Positions 1 to 12,858 of a DNA stretch of 64,000 bases are shown here, one piece after another. The notes beneath the pieces were generated by a model. That model was not told where the DNA came from. It made no database searches and saw only the letters and a program-made list of their open reading frames with translations. Each line of letters opens with the position of its first letter. Within the stretch, counting starts at the first letter, position 1. The position numbers and the translations under genes were made by a program. The stretch is from positions 4,685-68,684 of the forward strand of contig CAWABY010000007.1 in the NCBI GenBank assembly GCA_963780395.1. The letters run 5' to 3'. The DNA is from VGBV01 sp963780395. Lineage in GTDB: Bacteria; Actinomycetota; Thermoleophilia; Solirubrobacterales; 70-9.

Positions 1-367
1 CTTCAAGCCGGACACGGACGACATGCGAGATGCCTCGAGTCTGGTCGTCGCGTCCCGCCTTCAAGGCGAGGGCGCGGTCGTCAGGGCCTATGACCCCGTT
101 GCCGAGCGATCCGCGAGCGAGCTGCTCCCGTCGGTCGAGATGAGCGCGTCAGCCCAGGACGCCCTCGATGGGGCGGATGCCGCGGTGCTGGTCACGGAGT
201 GGCCCGAGTTCGCCGAGCTCGACTGGGAGGCTGCCGCGAAAGCGATGAACAGCGCTGTGATGATCGACGGCAGGAACTTCCTGGATGCCGACGTTCTCAG
301 GAAGGCGGGATTCAGCTACGAGGGGATCGGGCGCGAGAGCGGCGCGCGGGACGGCCCGGAGGACTGA
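1..367 (+). CDS. Nucleotide-sugar dehydrogenase, C-terminal fragment (UDP-glucose dehydrogenase type)
   Basis: The reading frame is open from base 2 and begins with FKPDTDDMRDASS, the conserved segment that opens the UDP-binding C-terminal domain of UDP-glucose/GDP-mannose dehydrogenases. The family oxidises a nucleotide sugar twice with NAD to the uronic acid in the cytoplasm. The visible 121 residues are the Rossmann-like C-terminal domain (AVLVTEWPEF, then DGRNFLDADVLRKAGFSYEGIGR). The catalytic and NAD-binding domains lie off the left edge. The stop codon overlaps the ATG of the nucleotidyltransferase by one base (TGATG), suggesting one nucleotide-sugar operon. The exact substrate cannot be told from this part. 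Confidence 0.9.
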   Translation, partial: FKPDTDDMRDASSLVVASRLQGEGAVVRAYDPVAERSASELLPSVEMSASAQDALDGADAAVLVTEWPEFAELDWEAAAKAMNSAVMIDGRNFLDADVLRKAGFSYEGIGRESGARDGPED

Positions 368-1411
368 TGCAGGCCCTGATCCTGGCGGGGGGCGAGGGCA
401 CCCGGCTGCGCCCGCTCACCAGCAAGATGCCGAAGCCGGTGGTGCCGCTGGCCGGCAGGCCTCACATCCTCTACGTGATCGACTGGCTCGAGGGTCACGG
501 CGTCGATGACGTCGTCGTCTCCTGCGCCCATCTCGCCGACGGGGTGCGGGAGGCGCTCGAGGGGATCGAGACGGGGCCGCGACTGCGCTTCGTCACCGAG
601 CCCGACGCCCGCGGGACGGCGGGGGCGATCAGGTTCGCCGAGGCGGAGCTGGGAGACCGCTTCTTCGTCCTCAACGGCGACGTCCTCTGTGACCTCGACC
701 TGGGGGCGCTGGTGAGCCAGCACGAGAGCACGGGGGCGCGGGCGACGATCGCGCTGTGCCCCGTCGAGGATCCGAGCGGCTACGGGCTGGTGCACCGCGA
801 CCGACGACGGTGAAATCGAGGAATTCCTCGAGAAGCCCGATCCCGAGCAGATCGACACCGACGAGATCAACGCCGGCGCCTATCTGCTGGAGCGCTCCGT
901 GCTCGACGAGATCCCGCCCGACCAGGACGTCTCGATCGAGCGCGAGGTGTTTCCGAAGCTGGTCGGCAACGGGCTCTACGGTCGCCGGCTGGAGGGCTAC
1001 TGGATCGACATCGGGACGCCCGAGCGGTACCGGCAGGCGAACTGGGACATCCTCGAGGGCAGGGTGCGCACCACCGTCGGAGAGCGATTGGACGGTCAGG
1101 GATTGCTGGTGGAGGATGGCGCCAATGTCAGCGACGACGCCGAGCTGGGTGCTCCCGCCCTGCTCGGCGCCGGGGTGGAGGTCGCGGCGGGGGCGATCGT
1201 CGGCCCGCGCGCGGTCCTGGGCGCCGGAACGACGGTCGCCGACGGGGCGACCGTGCAGGGCTCGGTGCTGCTGCCGAACTGCCGGGTTGGAAGCGGCGCG
1301 CGGCTGCGTGAGGCGATCCTCGCCTCCGGTGTGGAGGTGGTACCCGGCGCCGGGACGGTGCCCGGGGCCGTGATCGGCGAGGGCGAGCGGGTAGGGGGCC
1401 TGCCCGAGTGA
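367..1411 (+). CDS. Sugar-phosphate nucleotidyltransferase with left-handed beta-helix tail (frameshifted)
   Basis: The N-terminal part has the pyrophosphorylase signature LAGGEGTRLRPLT, then PKPVVPL and the metal-binding FVLNGDVLCDLDL, so it activates a sugar-1-phosphate with an NTP. The C-terminal half has hexapeptide-like repeats (GAPALLGAG, GAIVGPRAVLGAG) that form a left-handed beta helix. A single extra base near 801 (in gaccgac) breaks the frame: the first frame stops at 813 and the second runs to 1411. Deleting one C restores HRDDDGEIEEFLEKPD. Total length (1045 nt) fits one +1 insertion. The following PGI/PMI gene makes mannose-1-phosphate guanylyltransferase the best guess, but glucose-1-phosphate is possible. 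Confidence 0.82.
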
Positions 1412-2421
1412 GCGCGCCCGACCCGCAGGGGATTCGCGACGCGGTGCTGGCGATGCCCGAGCACCTGCGCGACGCGCTCTGGAGGATCGAGACCGCGAGG
1501 TTGCGCCCGATGGAGGCCCCCGCGGCCTTCGTCTGCGGGATGGGCGGCTCGGCGATCGGGGGGGACCTGGCGGCGGCGGCGCTGGGGGACCGGCTCTCGA
1601 AGCCGTTCCTGACGGTTCGCGGCTACGAGCTGCCCAGCTGGGCCCCGGCTGGGTCGGCGGTGCTCTGCTCGAGCTACTCGGGCAATACCGAGGAGACGCT
1701 CGCCTGCTACGCGGCCGCCGAGGCGCTGGGCGCCCACCGCCTGGTGGCCACGACCGGCGGCGAGCTTGCCGAGCTCGCGCGCAGGGACGACGTCCCCGTG
1801 GTCGGCCTGCCCGGGCTGCTGCCACAGCCCCGCACGGCCGTCGGCTACCTGTTCTGCGTCGCCGCGGAGCTGGCGGTGCTGGCGCTGGCGGCTCCCCGCA
1901 TCGCCACCGAGATCGACGCCGCCGCCTCGCATCTACTGGAGCGGCGGGACGCGATCGCGGCGCGGGCGTCGGAGATGGCCGACGAGATCGGCGACGCGGT
2001 GCCGATCGTCTATGGCTCCGACCTGACCGCGGCGGTGGCGTATCGCTGGAAGACGCAGGTAAACGAGAACGCCAAGGCCCCGGCCTTCTTCGCGGCCCTG
2101 CCTGAGGCCGACCACGGCGAGATCGAGGGATGGGTTCACGCCCTGGAGCACGGCGGCCCCTATGCCCTCATCCTGCTCAAGGACTCCGATCAGCATCCGC
2201 GGGAGCGGCGGCGCATCGAGGTCACGGGCGAGGTGATCGAGCCGACCGCGCGGGCAGTCCTCAGCGCCGAGGCCGAAGGAGAGACGCGGACCGCCCGTCT
2301 GATGGAGCTCGTGATGCTCGGCGACCTACTCTCGATCGACCTGGCGGCGCGTAGGGGCGTCGATCCCGGGCCGATAGACGCGATCGGTGCTCTCAAGGAG
2401 AAGATGGGGCGCCCCGAGTGA
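1408..2421 (+). CDS. Bifunctional phosphoglucose/phosphomannose isomerase
   Basis: A 337-residue SIS-domain protein. The N-terminal half carries CGMGGSAIGGDL and CSSYSGNTEETLACY, the sugar-phosphate binding loops of the archaeal/actinobacterial PGI/PMI family; the second SIS domain has NENAKAPAF and PEADHGEIEGW. It interconverts fructose-6-P with glucose-6-P or mannose-6-P in the cytoplasm. It starts at a GTG overlapping the preceding stop by four bases (GTGA), so it is translationally coupled to the nucleotidyltransferase and supplies its sugar-phosphate precursor. Length matches the family. Substrate preference is not readable here. Confidence 0.9.
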   Translation: MSAPDPQGIRDAVLAMPEHLRDALWRIETARLRPMEAPAAFVCGMGGSAIGGDLAAAALGDRLSKPFLTVRGYELPSWAPAGSAVLCSSYSGNTEETLACYAAAEALGAHRLVATTGGELAELARRDDVPVVGLPGLLPQPRTAVGYLFCVAAELAVLALAAPRIATEIDAAASHLLERRDAIAARASEMADEIGDAVPIVYGSDLTAAVAYRWKTQVNENAKAPAFFAALPEADHGEIEGWVHALEHGGPYALILLKDSDQHPRERRRIEVTGEVIEPTARAVLSAEAEGETRTARLMELVMLGDLLSIDLAARRGVDPGPIDAIGALKEKMGRPE

Positions 2422-2431
2422 GTGCATCCGC

Positions 2432-3175
<744 letters not shown>

Positions 3176-3190
3176 TGCCGCTCAGCTGAC

Positions 3191-5773
3191 GTGAAGTCGT
3201 ACTACGGGCTCAGCTTCCGCCAGCTCCGCACCCGCAAGCTCCGCGTGCTGCTGACCGCCGCCGGGATCGTGCTCGGAGTGGGGATGATCTGCGGCGTCCT
3301 GCTGCTGGCGGCGACGATCCAGCGCACCTTCACCGACCTCTACGACTCGGTCTATGGCCAGACCGACCTGGTCGTCTCGGGCAGCGAGTCGGCGGGCTCG
3401 CTGCCGCCGTCGGCGCTGCGGCGCGTGCAGCGGACCGAGGGGGTCGAGGACGCGAGCGCCAGCGTCTTCGCCGTCACCTCGCTGGTGGACGAGGACGGCC
3501 GCGTGGAGGAGGGGAGCGGCTCCACCCTGAACGTCTCGGGTGACGATCCGGCGGCCACGGACTTCACCGCCTGGACCACGACCTCGGGACGCGAGATCCG
3601 GGGCGGGCGCGAGATCGAGCTCGAGCAGAGCTGGGCCGACGCCAACGGAATCGAGGTCGGGGACGAGATCAGCCTCGCCGCGCCGTCGGGGGTGATCGAC
3701 CTCGAGGTGGTGGGCCTGCTGCGCTTCTCGAGCGGCCTCGACTTCGGCGGCGAGGGTTTCGCCTCGATGCCGCTGGCGACCGCGCGCCGCGCCTTCGACA
3801 AGCCCGACGTCTTCGATGAGGTGGAGGTGCTGGTCGCGGGGGATGACGAGGGCAGCGTGGACCGGGTCCGCAGCGCGCTCCGAGGCGAGTTCGGGCGGGG
3901 CGTCGAGGTCGAGACCCCCGAGGCGAAGGGCGAGGACATCCAGCGCCAGCTCCAGGCCTTCAACGTCGTCCTCTACTTCTTCGCCGGCATGGCGCTGTTC
4001 GTCGGCGGCTTCCTGATCTTCAACAGCTTCAACATGACCGTGCTTCAGCGCATGCGCGAGATCGGCATGCAGCGCACCCTCGGCGCCACCAGGCCGATGA
4101 TCGTGCGCTCGGTGCTGCTGGAGGCGCTGCTGCTGGGCGCGATCGGCGCCGTGGTGGGGCTCGGGGTGGGGGTGCTGCTGGCTCTGGGCCTGATCGCGCT
4201 GATGCGCGCGATCGACTTCCCGGTCGGCGACATCGAGCTGACCTGGATCGCGCCGGCGGCCGCCGTGGCGACCGGCCTGCTGACCGCGGTGCTGGGGGCG
4301 CTCAACCCGGCGCTGCGGGCGGGGCGGATCGCGCCGATCCGGGCCGTGCTCGGCACCGAGGGCCTGCGCAAGCGGCCCGGGCCGCTGCGCGCCGTCGCCG
4401 GCGTCGCGATGATCCTTCCCGGGCTCGCCGGGGCCTTCCTGCTGGGCGCCGCCGACGAGACGACTGATCTCGTCGTCGCCGCCGGAATCACGGGAACGAT
4501 CGCGATCTTCTTCGGGATCGCGCTGATCGCGCCCTTCCTGATCGAGCCGCTGGCGCGGGTGCTCTCCTGGCCGATCCGGCGTTTGGCCCCCGTCGAGGGA
4601 CGGATCGCCGCCGACTCCGCGCGCTCCAACCCAGGCCGCACCGCCGCGACGGCGACGGCGCTGATGATCGGATTGGCGCTGGTGGTGGGCATCAACAGCC
4701 TCGGCGCCAGCTTCCTCAACTCGATCGAGCGCGAGTTCGACCAGAGCCTGGCCAGGGACCTGACGGTGCAGCCGCGCGGGTTCGCGCCAGGGCAGGGCCC
4801 GCAGCAGACGATCTCGAACGGGCTCGCCAAGCGGATCGAGCGCTTCCCCGAAGCGGCCGTCGTCGCCCAGGAGCGGCTGGTCTCGGTCCCCGAGCTGCCG
4901 CGGCCGCGCGGCAGCGAGCGCTCGACGTCGGGCCTGCTGTTCGGCTTCGACCCGACCGAGTACGCGGCGGTGGACACGACCGACCTCGAGGCCGAGGGTG
5001 CCACGCGCGAGCAGGTGTTCGAGCGCATGGACTCGGGGCAGGTGACGGTCGGACAGGGTTACGCCGACGAGGCGAAGATCGAGGTCGGCGACACGCTGGT
5101 GCTGGAGGGCCCCTCGGACACGCGGCGAGCCGAGGTCGCGGCGATCGTCGAGACGATCTTCGCCGGGGGCCAGACCGTGAGCATGTCGCTCCGCACCCTG
5201 CGCCAGGTCTTCGGGGTGACGGCGGATTCGCAGCTGGCGCTGAAGGCCGGATCGGACTCGAGCCGGCCCGAGCTCGAGGCCAAGGTCGAGAAGCTGGTCG
5301 AGCGCGACTACCCGAACCTGGCGGTGCTCTCCAACGACGAGCTCAAGTCGGACGTCGAGGACCAGCTCAACCAGAGCTTCGGCTTCTTCAACGCCCTCGT
5401 CGGGGTCGCGATCTTCGCCAGCCTGTTCGGGATCATCAACACGCTCTCGATGTCGGTGATCGAGCGCACCCGTGAGATCGGGGTGCTGCGCGCACTCGGC
5501 TCGACCCGCTGGCAGATCCGGCGCACGATCGCCGACGAGAGCCTTGTGATCGCCCTGATCGGCGCCGCGATGGGGATCGCGATCGGCGCGGGCCTGGGCT
5601 GGGCCCTGCTCAAGGGCCTCTCCTTCGGCATTCCGGGCGTCACCTACCAGCCCCCGGTCGGGACGATGATCGGGGTCGCGATCGCCGCCGTCGTGCTCGG
5701 CCTGATCGCGGCCATCCTCCCGGCCCGCCGTGCCGCGCGGCTGGATGTTGTGGAAGCGCTCAGCTACGAGTAG
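3191..5773 (+). CDS. ABC transporter permease with two FtsX-like domains
   Basis: An 860-residue membrane protein with an N-terminal transmembrane helix (LLTAAGIVLGVGMICGVLLLAA), a large extracytoplasmic MacB-type region, then three helices around residues 255-370 with the FtsX-like QRMREIGMQRTLGATR loop. A second copy follows: helices near 400-460, another extracytoplasmic region (510-720), and the C-terminal FtsX block with ERTREIGVLRALGSTR. The duplicated ten-helix layout matches actinobacterial exporter permeases paired with a LolD-like ATPase. The start is GTG 3191. It likely moves lipid, peptide or antibiotic-like molecules outward; the substrate cannot be inferred. Confidence 0.9.
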   Translation: MKSYYGLSFRQLRTRKLRVLLTAAGIVLGVGMICGVLLLAATIQRTFTDLYDSVYGQTDLVVSGSESAGSLPPSALRRVQRTEGVEDASASVFAVTSLVDEDGRVEEGSGSTLNVSGDDPAATDFTAWTTTSGREIRGGREIELEQSWADANGIEVGDEISLAAPSGVIDLEVVGLLRFSSGLDFGGEGFASMPLATARRAFDKPDVFDEVEVLVAGDDEGSVDRVRSALRGEFGRGVEVETPEAKGEDIQRQLQAFNVVLYFFAGMALFVGGFLIFNSFNMTVLQRMREIGMQRTLGATRPMIVRSVLLEALLLGAIGAVVGLGVGVLLALGLIALMRAIDFPVGDIELTWIAPAAAVATGLLTAVLGALNPALRAGRIAPIRAVLGTEGLRKRPGPLRAVAGVAMILPGLAGAFLLGAADETTDLVVAAGITGTIAIFFGIALIAPFLIEPLARVLSWPIRRLAPVEGRIAADSARSNPGRTAATATALMIGLALVVGINSLGASFLNSIEREFDQSLARDLTVQPRGFAPGQGPQQTISNGLAKRIERFPEAAVVAQERLVSVPELPRPRGSERSTSGLLFGFDPTEYAAVDTTDLEAEGATREQVFERMDSGQVTVGQGYADEAKIEVGDTLVLEGPSDTRRAEVAAIVETIFAGGQTVSMSLRTLRQVFGVTADSQLALKAGSDSSRPELEAKVEKLVERDYPNLAVLSNDELKSDVEDQLNQSFGFFNALVGVAIFASLFGIINTLSMSVIERTREIGVLRALGSTRWQIRRTIADESLVIALIGAAMGIAIGAGLGWALLKGLSFGIPGVTYQPPVGTMIGVAIAAVVLGLIAAILPARRAARLDVVEALSYE

Positions 5774-5834
5774 GGGCGGCCCGAAACCGGCGATGAATGC
5801 CGCCCGGCCCGAGCGGCGGCCGCCGAGCCCGTGG

Positions 5835-5873
5835 TTGGCGCTTTACTCGCCTATAGGGCGAAAAAGGCGCCAA
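5835..5873. terminator. Imperfect hairpin between convergent genes, probable bidirectional terminator
   Basis: TTGGCGC at 5835 pairs with GCGCCAA ending at 5873; CGCC and GGGCG flank the TATA loop. The arms carry T-rich and A-rich stretches that could act as U tracts in either direction. It lies between the permease stop (5773) and the arfB stop (5895). It is imperfect, so the terminator role is inferred. Confidence 0.5.
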
Positions 5874-5894
5874 TCCCTGCTCGGACGGCGCGTT

Positions 5895-6314
5895 TCAGTC
5901 GGCCGGAGGCTTGCGGCGCTCGGCCTTGCGCTGCGAGGTGCGGCGCTTCTGCTCCAGGCGGCGCTCGCGGGCTGCGCGGCCGGGCCGGGTGGGGCGGCGG
6001 CGCTTGGGGCGGCGCACGCCCTCGGCCAGCTTTGCGGCCAGGCGCTCCAGCGCCAGCTCGCGGTTGCGGGCCTGGCTGCGGGCGTCCTGGGCGACCGCGG
6101 TCACCCGCTCGCCCAGCTTCTCCAGCAGCCGGCTGCGCTGGGAGTCGCTGAGGGTCTTCGATGCGCGAACGTCGAACACGGCCTCGATCCTCGACGCGGT
6201 CACGTTCGCGTGCTGGCCTCCGGGGCCCGATGAGCGGCTGGCGCGGAGCTCGACCTCGGCCAGCGGGATCGAGAGCTCGTCGCTGATCCGCAGGGCGTCC
6301 TCGTCCGGGGTCAC
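5895..6314 (-). CDS. arfB: Alternative ribosome-rescue factor ArfB (YaeJ/ICT1-like peptidyl-tRNA hydrolase)
   Basis: A 139-residue class-I release-factor-like domain without codon-recognition domains. The catalytic GGQ is in SRSSGPGGQHANVTASR (residues about 27-43), followed by the RF-type fold and a long Arg/Lys-rich C-terminal tail (RPKRRRPTRPGRAARERRLEQKRR) that in ArfB threads into the empty mRNA channel of stalled ribosomes. Size and tail distinguish it from full RF1/RF2. Its start overlaps the stop of the upstream cyclase gene by four bases, so the two are probably co-transcribed. With ssrA and smpB elsewhere in the window, the organism has two ribosome-rescue routes. Confidence 0.9.
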   Translation of the reverse strand: MTPDEDALRISDELSIPLAEVELRASRSSGPGGQHANVTASRIEAVFDVRASKTLSDSQRSRLLEKLGERVTAVAQDARSQARNRELALERLAAKLAEGVRRPKRRRPTRPGRAARERRLEQKRRTSQRKAERRKPPAD

Positions 6315-7162
6315 TTGCGGCCGCGAACCGCGTAGACGCGGACGTCCTCGGGCACTCCCTTGGCGTCGAGCGGGGGGCGCGCCTTGACCTTGATGCCGTC
6401 GGAGCCGATCGCCTCGAGCGCGGCGTCCGAGACCAGCAGCTCGCCGGGCCCGGCGCCGTCGGCGACGCGGGCGGCGATGTTGACGTCGACGCCGAAGTAG
6501 TCCTTGCCGACCTTTCGCGGCCTGCCCACGTGCAGGCCCGCCCGCATCCGCGGCTCATAGCCCTCGGCGGTGACCTCGGAGAGGCGCTCGCGGCCCTCGT
6601 CCAGCGCAGCGAGGGCGCCGTCGGCGCTCTTGAACACGGCCATCATGCCGTCGCCGAGCCGCTTCACGACCTCGCCCCCGTTCGACTTGACCGGCGGCTC
6701 GATCGCGACGCTGACGTCGCGGAGCAGCTCGATCGCGGCCTCGTCGCCGGCGGCGAGCGCCCAGTCGGAGAATTCGACCAGGTCGGTGAAAACGACCGCC
6801 AGCTCGGTTCGACCGCGCCCGCGGCCCTGGGCCTCGGAGATCGCCTGCCAGGCCTGCAGGGCGCCGAGGCCGGCTTCCCCCAGGACCCCGGGCCGGTCGG
6901 TCGAGATCTCCGACAGCATCCGGCCCACGGCCCGCGGGCGGCGCTCGGCGCCGAGCTCGTTCGGGTCGGCGACGCGCGAGTCGCCCGGAAGCACGGAGCG
7001 GATCGAGCGCATGATCCCCAGCAGGGTCGGGTCGCGGTTCAGCCGCCGCCCGGTCTCCGCCAGCGACTGGCCGGCCGCGATCACGCGGTCGGCGCGGCGA
7101 TCGACCGTGGTCTTGCTTCGCTTGCCGCCCTTGGATCCAGCCACGAGCGGCATTGTCCTCAT
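6311..7162 (-). CDS. Class III adenylate/guanylate cyclase
   Basis: A 283-residue cytoplasmic protein. The C-terminal 180 residues form a class III nucleotidyl cyclase domain: the first metal-binding Asp is in VVFTDLVEFSDWA, the second in KRLGDGMMAVF, and YFGVDVNIAARVADGAG supplies the conserved Asn/Arg segment. The Lys before LGDG fits ATP use. The N-terminal about 100 residues are basic and unrecognised, with no transmembrane helix. It should make cAMP, possibly in response to an internal signal. It is translationally coupled to arfB downstream. ATG 7162 is used; ATG 7153 is an alternative. Confidence 0.88.
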   Translation of the reverse strand: MRTMPLVAGSKGGKRSKTTVDRRADRVIAAGQSLAETGRRLNRDPTLLGIMRSIRSVLPGDSRVADPNELGAERRPRAVGRMLSEISTDRPGVLGEAGLGALQAWQAISEAQGRGRGRTELAVVFTDLVEFSDWALAAGDEAAIELLRDVSVAIEPPVKSNGGEVVKRLGDGMMAVFKSADGALAALDEGRERLSEVTAEGYEPRMRAGLHVGRPRKVGKDYFGVDVNIAARVADGAGPGELLVSDAALEAIGSDGIKVKARPPLDAKGVPEDVRVYAVRGRK

Positions 7163-7220
7163 ATCCTTGCCGGCGCGTGACAGTCACCCACGACACCGAC
7201 GACGTAGGCGCTGAGGCCCT

Positions 7221-8201
7221 GTGAGGGCGATGATCCTGGCGGCGGGCCTGGGCACGCGGCTGCGCCCGATCACGAACCTGATGCCGAAGCCGATGGCTCC
7301 GGTCCTGAACGTGCCGGTGATGGAGCACATCGCGCTGCTCCTGGCCAAGCACGGTTTCGCCGAGGTGATCGCCAACCTCTCCTATCGGCCCGAGGCGATT
7401 CGCGAGCACTTCGGCGACGGCTCCGGGCTCGGGATCGAGCTTTCCTACAGCGACGAGCCCGAGCCCCTCGGCACCGCGGGCGGGGTGGGCAAGGCGAGGG
7501 AGTTCCTGGCCCAGAGCGACTCCTTCCTGGTCATCTCCGGCGACGCGCTCACCGACGTCGACCTGACGGCGATGCGCGAGGCGCACGAGGCCAACGCGGC
7601 CGCGGGGGCGATCGCAACGCTCGCAACCAAACGGGTCAAGGACACCTCGGAGTTCGGCGTCGTGATCACCGGCGAGGACGGCCGCGTCCAGGGCTTCCAG
7701 GAAAAGCCCGACCCCGCCGAGGCCCTGTCCGACCTCGCCAACTGCGGCATCTACATGTTCGGGCGTGAGATCTTCGACTACTTCCCCGAGCCGGGGCATC
7801 GCAGCCCCGCCGGCGACCCAGACCAGCCGGAGGGGTTCGTGGACTGGGCGTTGGACGTTTTCCCGGCTCTGCTGGAGGGCGACGTCGCCTTCCACGCTCA
7901 CGAGATCGAGGCCTACTGGAACGACATCGGATCGGTCTCGGAGCTGGTGCAGGGCAACGCCGACGCCTTGCGGGGCCTGGTCTCGCTGCGCGCCTCCGGC
8001 GAGGAGCCGGAGGAGGGCGTCCTGGTCGGCGCGGGCTGCGAGATCGGCGACGGAGTGGACCTGCGCGCGCCCGTGGTGATCGGCCCCGGCTCGAAGATCG
8101 GGGCCGGCGCCAGGGTCAGGGACGCCGTCGTGCTGGCTGGAGCGGAGCTGCCGCCGGGCGCGATCGTCTTCGGCGGCGTCTTCGGCACCGAAGCGTCCTA
8201 G
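7221..8201 (+). CDS. Sugar-phosphate nucleotidyltransferase (mannose-1-phosphate guanylyltransferase-like)
   Basis: An intact 326-residue NTP-transferase with LAAGLGTRLRPIT and PKPMAPVLN at the N terminus, LVISGDALTDVDL (metal-binding Asp) near residue 110, GFQEKPDPAE, and a C-terminal left-handed beta-helix of hexapeptide repeats (GVLVGAGCEIGDGV, VVIGPGSKIGAGARV). It makes an NDP-sugar from a sugar-1-phosphate. It is a second, complete relative of the broken gene at 367. GTG 7221 gives the usual MRAMILAAG start. It is divergent from the cyclase gene, with 58 bases between them. Confidence 0.88.
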   Translation: MRAMILAAGLGTRLRPITNLMPKPMAPVLNVPVMEHIALLLAKHGFAEVIANLSYRPEAIREHFGDGSGLGIELSYSDEPEPLGTAGGVGKAREFLAQSDSFLVISGDALTDVDLTAMREAHEANAAAGAIATLATKRVKDTSEFGVVITGEDGRVQGFQEKPDPAEALSDLANCGIYMFGREIFDYFPEPGHRSPAGDPDQPEGFVDWALDVFPALLEGDVAFHAHEIEAYWNDIGSVSELVQGNADALRGLVSLRASGEEPEEGVLVGAGCEIGDGVDLRAPVVIGPGSKIGAGARVRDAVVLAGAELPPGAIVFGGVFGTEAS

Positions 8202-8243
8202 AGCGCGCCCCACCGGTGCGTCGCCAACCCCCAGCTTTGGGCC

Positions 8244-8766
8244 GTGGGCATCTCGGGCGCCGACCCTGCGATCGAACCCGGGCAGGCCGGGGTCGATCTG
8301 CTGGTCTCCGCCGCGCGCTACGAAGGCGCCGCGCGCGACCTCGTCCATGGCCTCAAGTACGGGAGGCGGCTGGCGCTGGCGTCACTCGCCGCGGAGGCGA
8401 TCGCCAGCGCCTGTCCCCCGCGATTCGCTTCGGGGCACGCTGGTGCCCGTCCCGCCGGCCCCGCTCCGGTGGCGCTGGCGCGGATTCGACCCTGCCGAGG
8501 AGATTGCGATCGCGCTCTCGCGGCTGACCGGGGTGCCGCTGGTGCACTGCCTCGCCCGCCGCGGCGGGCCGCGCCAGGTGGGGCGGCGGCGGGCGCAGCG
8601 GCTCGCGGACCCGCCCAGCGTGAGGCTGCGCCGGCCGGCCCCGCCGCTCGCACTGCTCGTCGACGACGTCTGCACCACCGGGGCCACGCTCGGCGCCTGC
8701 GCGGCGGCGTTGCGCTCGGGCGGCTCGCGCGAAGTCGTCGCTCTGGTCGTGGCGCGTGCCCATTGA
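8244..8766 (+). CDS. ComF-family phosphoribosyltransferase-like protein (frameshifted)
   Basis: The first frame encodes AARYEGAARDLVHGLKYG, the conserved ComF start of the PRTase domain. After a break near 8413-8420 a second frame continues with LVPVPPAPLRWRWRGFDPA and the PRPP-binding loop LLVDDVCTTGATL, ending at 8766. Length (523 nt) fits one extra base in the ccccc run. ComF proteins are linked to DNA uptake and amidophosphoribosyl-like chemistry. The zinc-finger N terminus usual in ComF is absent; GTG 8244 is the only plausible start after the upstream stop. Either a pseudogene or an intact gene with a sequencing error. Confidence 0.75.
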
Positions 8767-8843
8767 GGCTGCCTCGGCCCTTGCCCCCGGGCCGAACCGG
8801 GCGTACGATTCAGGGGCTATCACCCGACGGAAGGAGGCCGACC

Positions 8844-9210
8844 GTGAGGATCGATGTGCGAGGCAGGAACGTCGAGGTGAGCGATGAGATCACGGGAGGC
8901 GGTGGTGAGCCGCTTCAAGCGCGTCGGCAAGCAGGTCTCCGAGCTGGCGACTCTGGAGGTCGAGCTGCAGCAGGAGCGCAACCCCCGGATCAGCGACCGC
9001 ATGGTGGCCGAAGCGACGCTCTACCTGAAGGGCGTCACCCTCCGCGCCAAGGAGGCCTCGCCCGACATGCTGCACTCGATCCACGAGCTGGCCGAGGACA
9101 TCCGCCGCCAGGTCAAGAAGCACCGCGAGAAGCGCCGGGCCCGCGAGCGCACCCGTCGCGTCGCCGCGAAGCTCCGCAGCAGGAGCGCTCAACCCCGGCA
9201 GACCGCTTAG
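8844..9210 (+). CDS. hpf: Ribosome hibernation-promoting factor, short form (frameshifted)
   Basis: GTG 8844, preceded by a good ribosome-binding site (AAGGAGG at 8831-8837), opens MRIDVRGRNVEVSDEI, the first strand of the S30AE fold. After one extra base at about 8892 the frame continues REAVVSRFKRVGKQVSELATLEVEL and EATLYLKGVTLRAKEASPDM, then a basic tail. HPF dimerises or inactivates ribosomes in stationary phase. At about 121 residues it is the short form without the C-terminal dimerisation domain. It lies 34 bases before secA, a common HPF position in Gram-positive-type genomes. Confidence 0.82.
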
Positions 9211-9244
9211 CTGGACCTGAGAGGCCCATTGCTACGCTCACCTC

Positions 9245-12121
<2,877 letters not shown>

Positions 12122-12122
12122 C

Positions 12123-12848
12123 CTAGGCCGGGGCCTCCTCCGCGCCCCCCACCCGAATCTCCCCTGTGGCGATCCTCGCAAGCCGCTCTAGGTCGTCCTC
12201 GCGGATCCGGGAGCGCAGCCCGAAGGACTCGAACACACGGCGGGCCTGTTCAGGCTCCGCCAGGCAGAGCGCGATCCCGCCGAGCGCCTCGGAGCTGCGC
12301 GGCCCGTGCGCGGAGCTCCGCCGCGCTTCCGGAGCGGCCACCGGCGACTCGAACAGAAGGATCGCGTCGGGGGACGTGTCAGCGGGGCCGAGCGAGCGAA
12401 CCGGCAGCCACTCGGGGCCGCCGCCCAGTCTGTCGACGACCCTGCCCTCTCCGGGCTCGTCCGAATACCCATAGACCGGAACGCCGGGCTCGCCGTCCGC
12501 GGTCGCGGCTGAGGTGGCGGCGACGCTGACGTTCCCGAGCTCGACCTCAATCGGCCCCCGCAGGACCGCAGGGCACTCGATGCTCAGCTTCTCCTCGGAG
12601 ATCTCGATCGCACCCGGCCTCTGCTGGTTCACGTTTGCGCGCCGAAGCACCTCGGCCCCGAACAGAACCAGCAGCCCGACGCCCAGCACCCAGGCGCCGC
12701 CCAGGGTGTCGTAGGAAAGGTTGTAGATCCCGCCGACGACGATGAACAGGCCGACCCCGAAGAGGATGCCGATCGCGAGGTGGCGGAGGACCCGGGGGCT
12801 CCGGGCCGGCTGGAGCTCGACGCGGTTGTCCGGGGTCCCGTCACTCAT
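12123..12848 (-). CDS. Two-helix membrane protein of unknown function
   Basis: About 241 residues from ATG 12848. Two hydrophobic segments (LAIGILFGVGLFIVVGGIYNL and WVLGVGLLVLFGAEVL) near the N terminus form a hairpin, followed by a soluble region of about 160 residues with no recognised motif. It may be a membrane-anchored PH-like or regulatory domain, but nothing visible proves this. It follows the M28 peptidase gene on the same strand with a 10-base gap, so the two probably form an operon. Its stop abuts the secA stop from the other strand. Confidence 0.65.
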   Translation of the reverse strand: MSDGTPDNRVELQPARSPRVLRHLAIGILFGVGLFIVVGGIYNLSYDTLGGAWVLGVGLLVLFGAEVLRRANVNQQRPGAIEISEEKLSIECPAVLRGPIEVELGNVSVAATSAATADGEPGVPVYGYSDEPGEGRVVDRLGGGPEWLPVRSLGPADTSPDAILLFESPVAAPEARRSSAHGPRSSEALGGIALCLAEPEQARRVFESFGLRSRIREDDLERLARIATGEIRVGGAEEAPA

Positions 12849-12858
12849 CATCGCCCAT

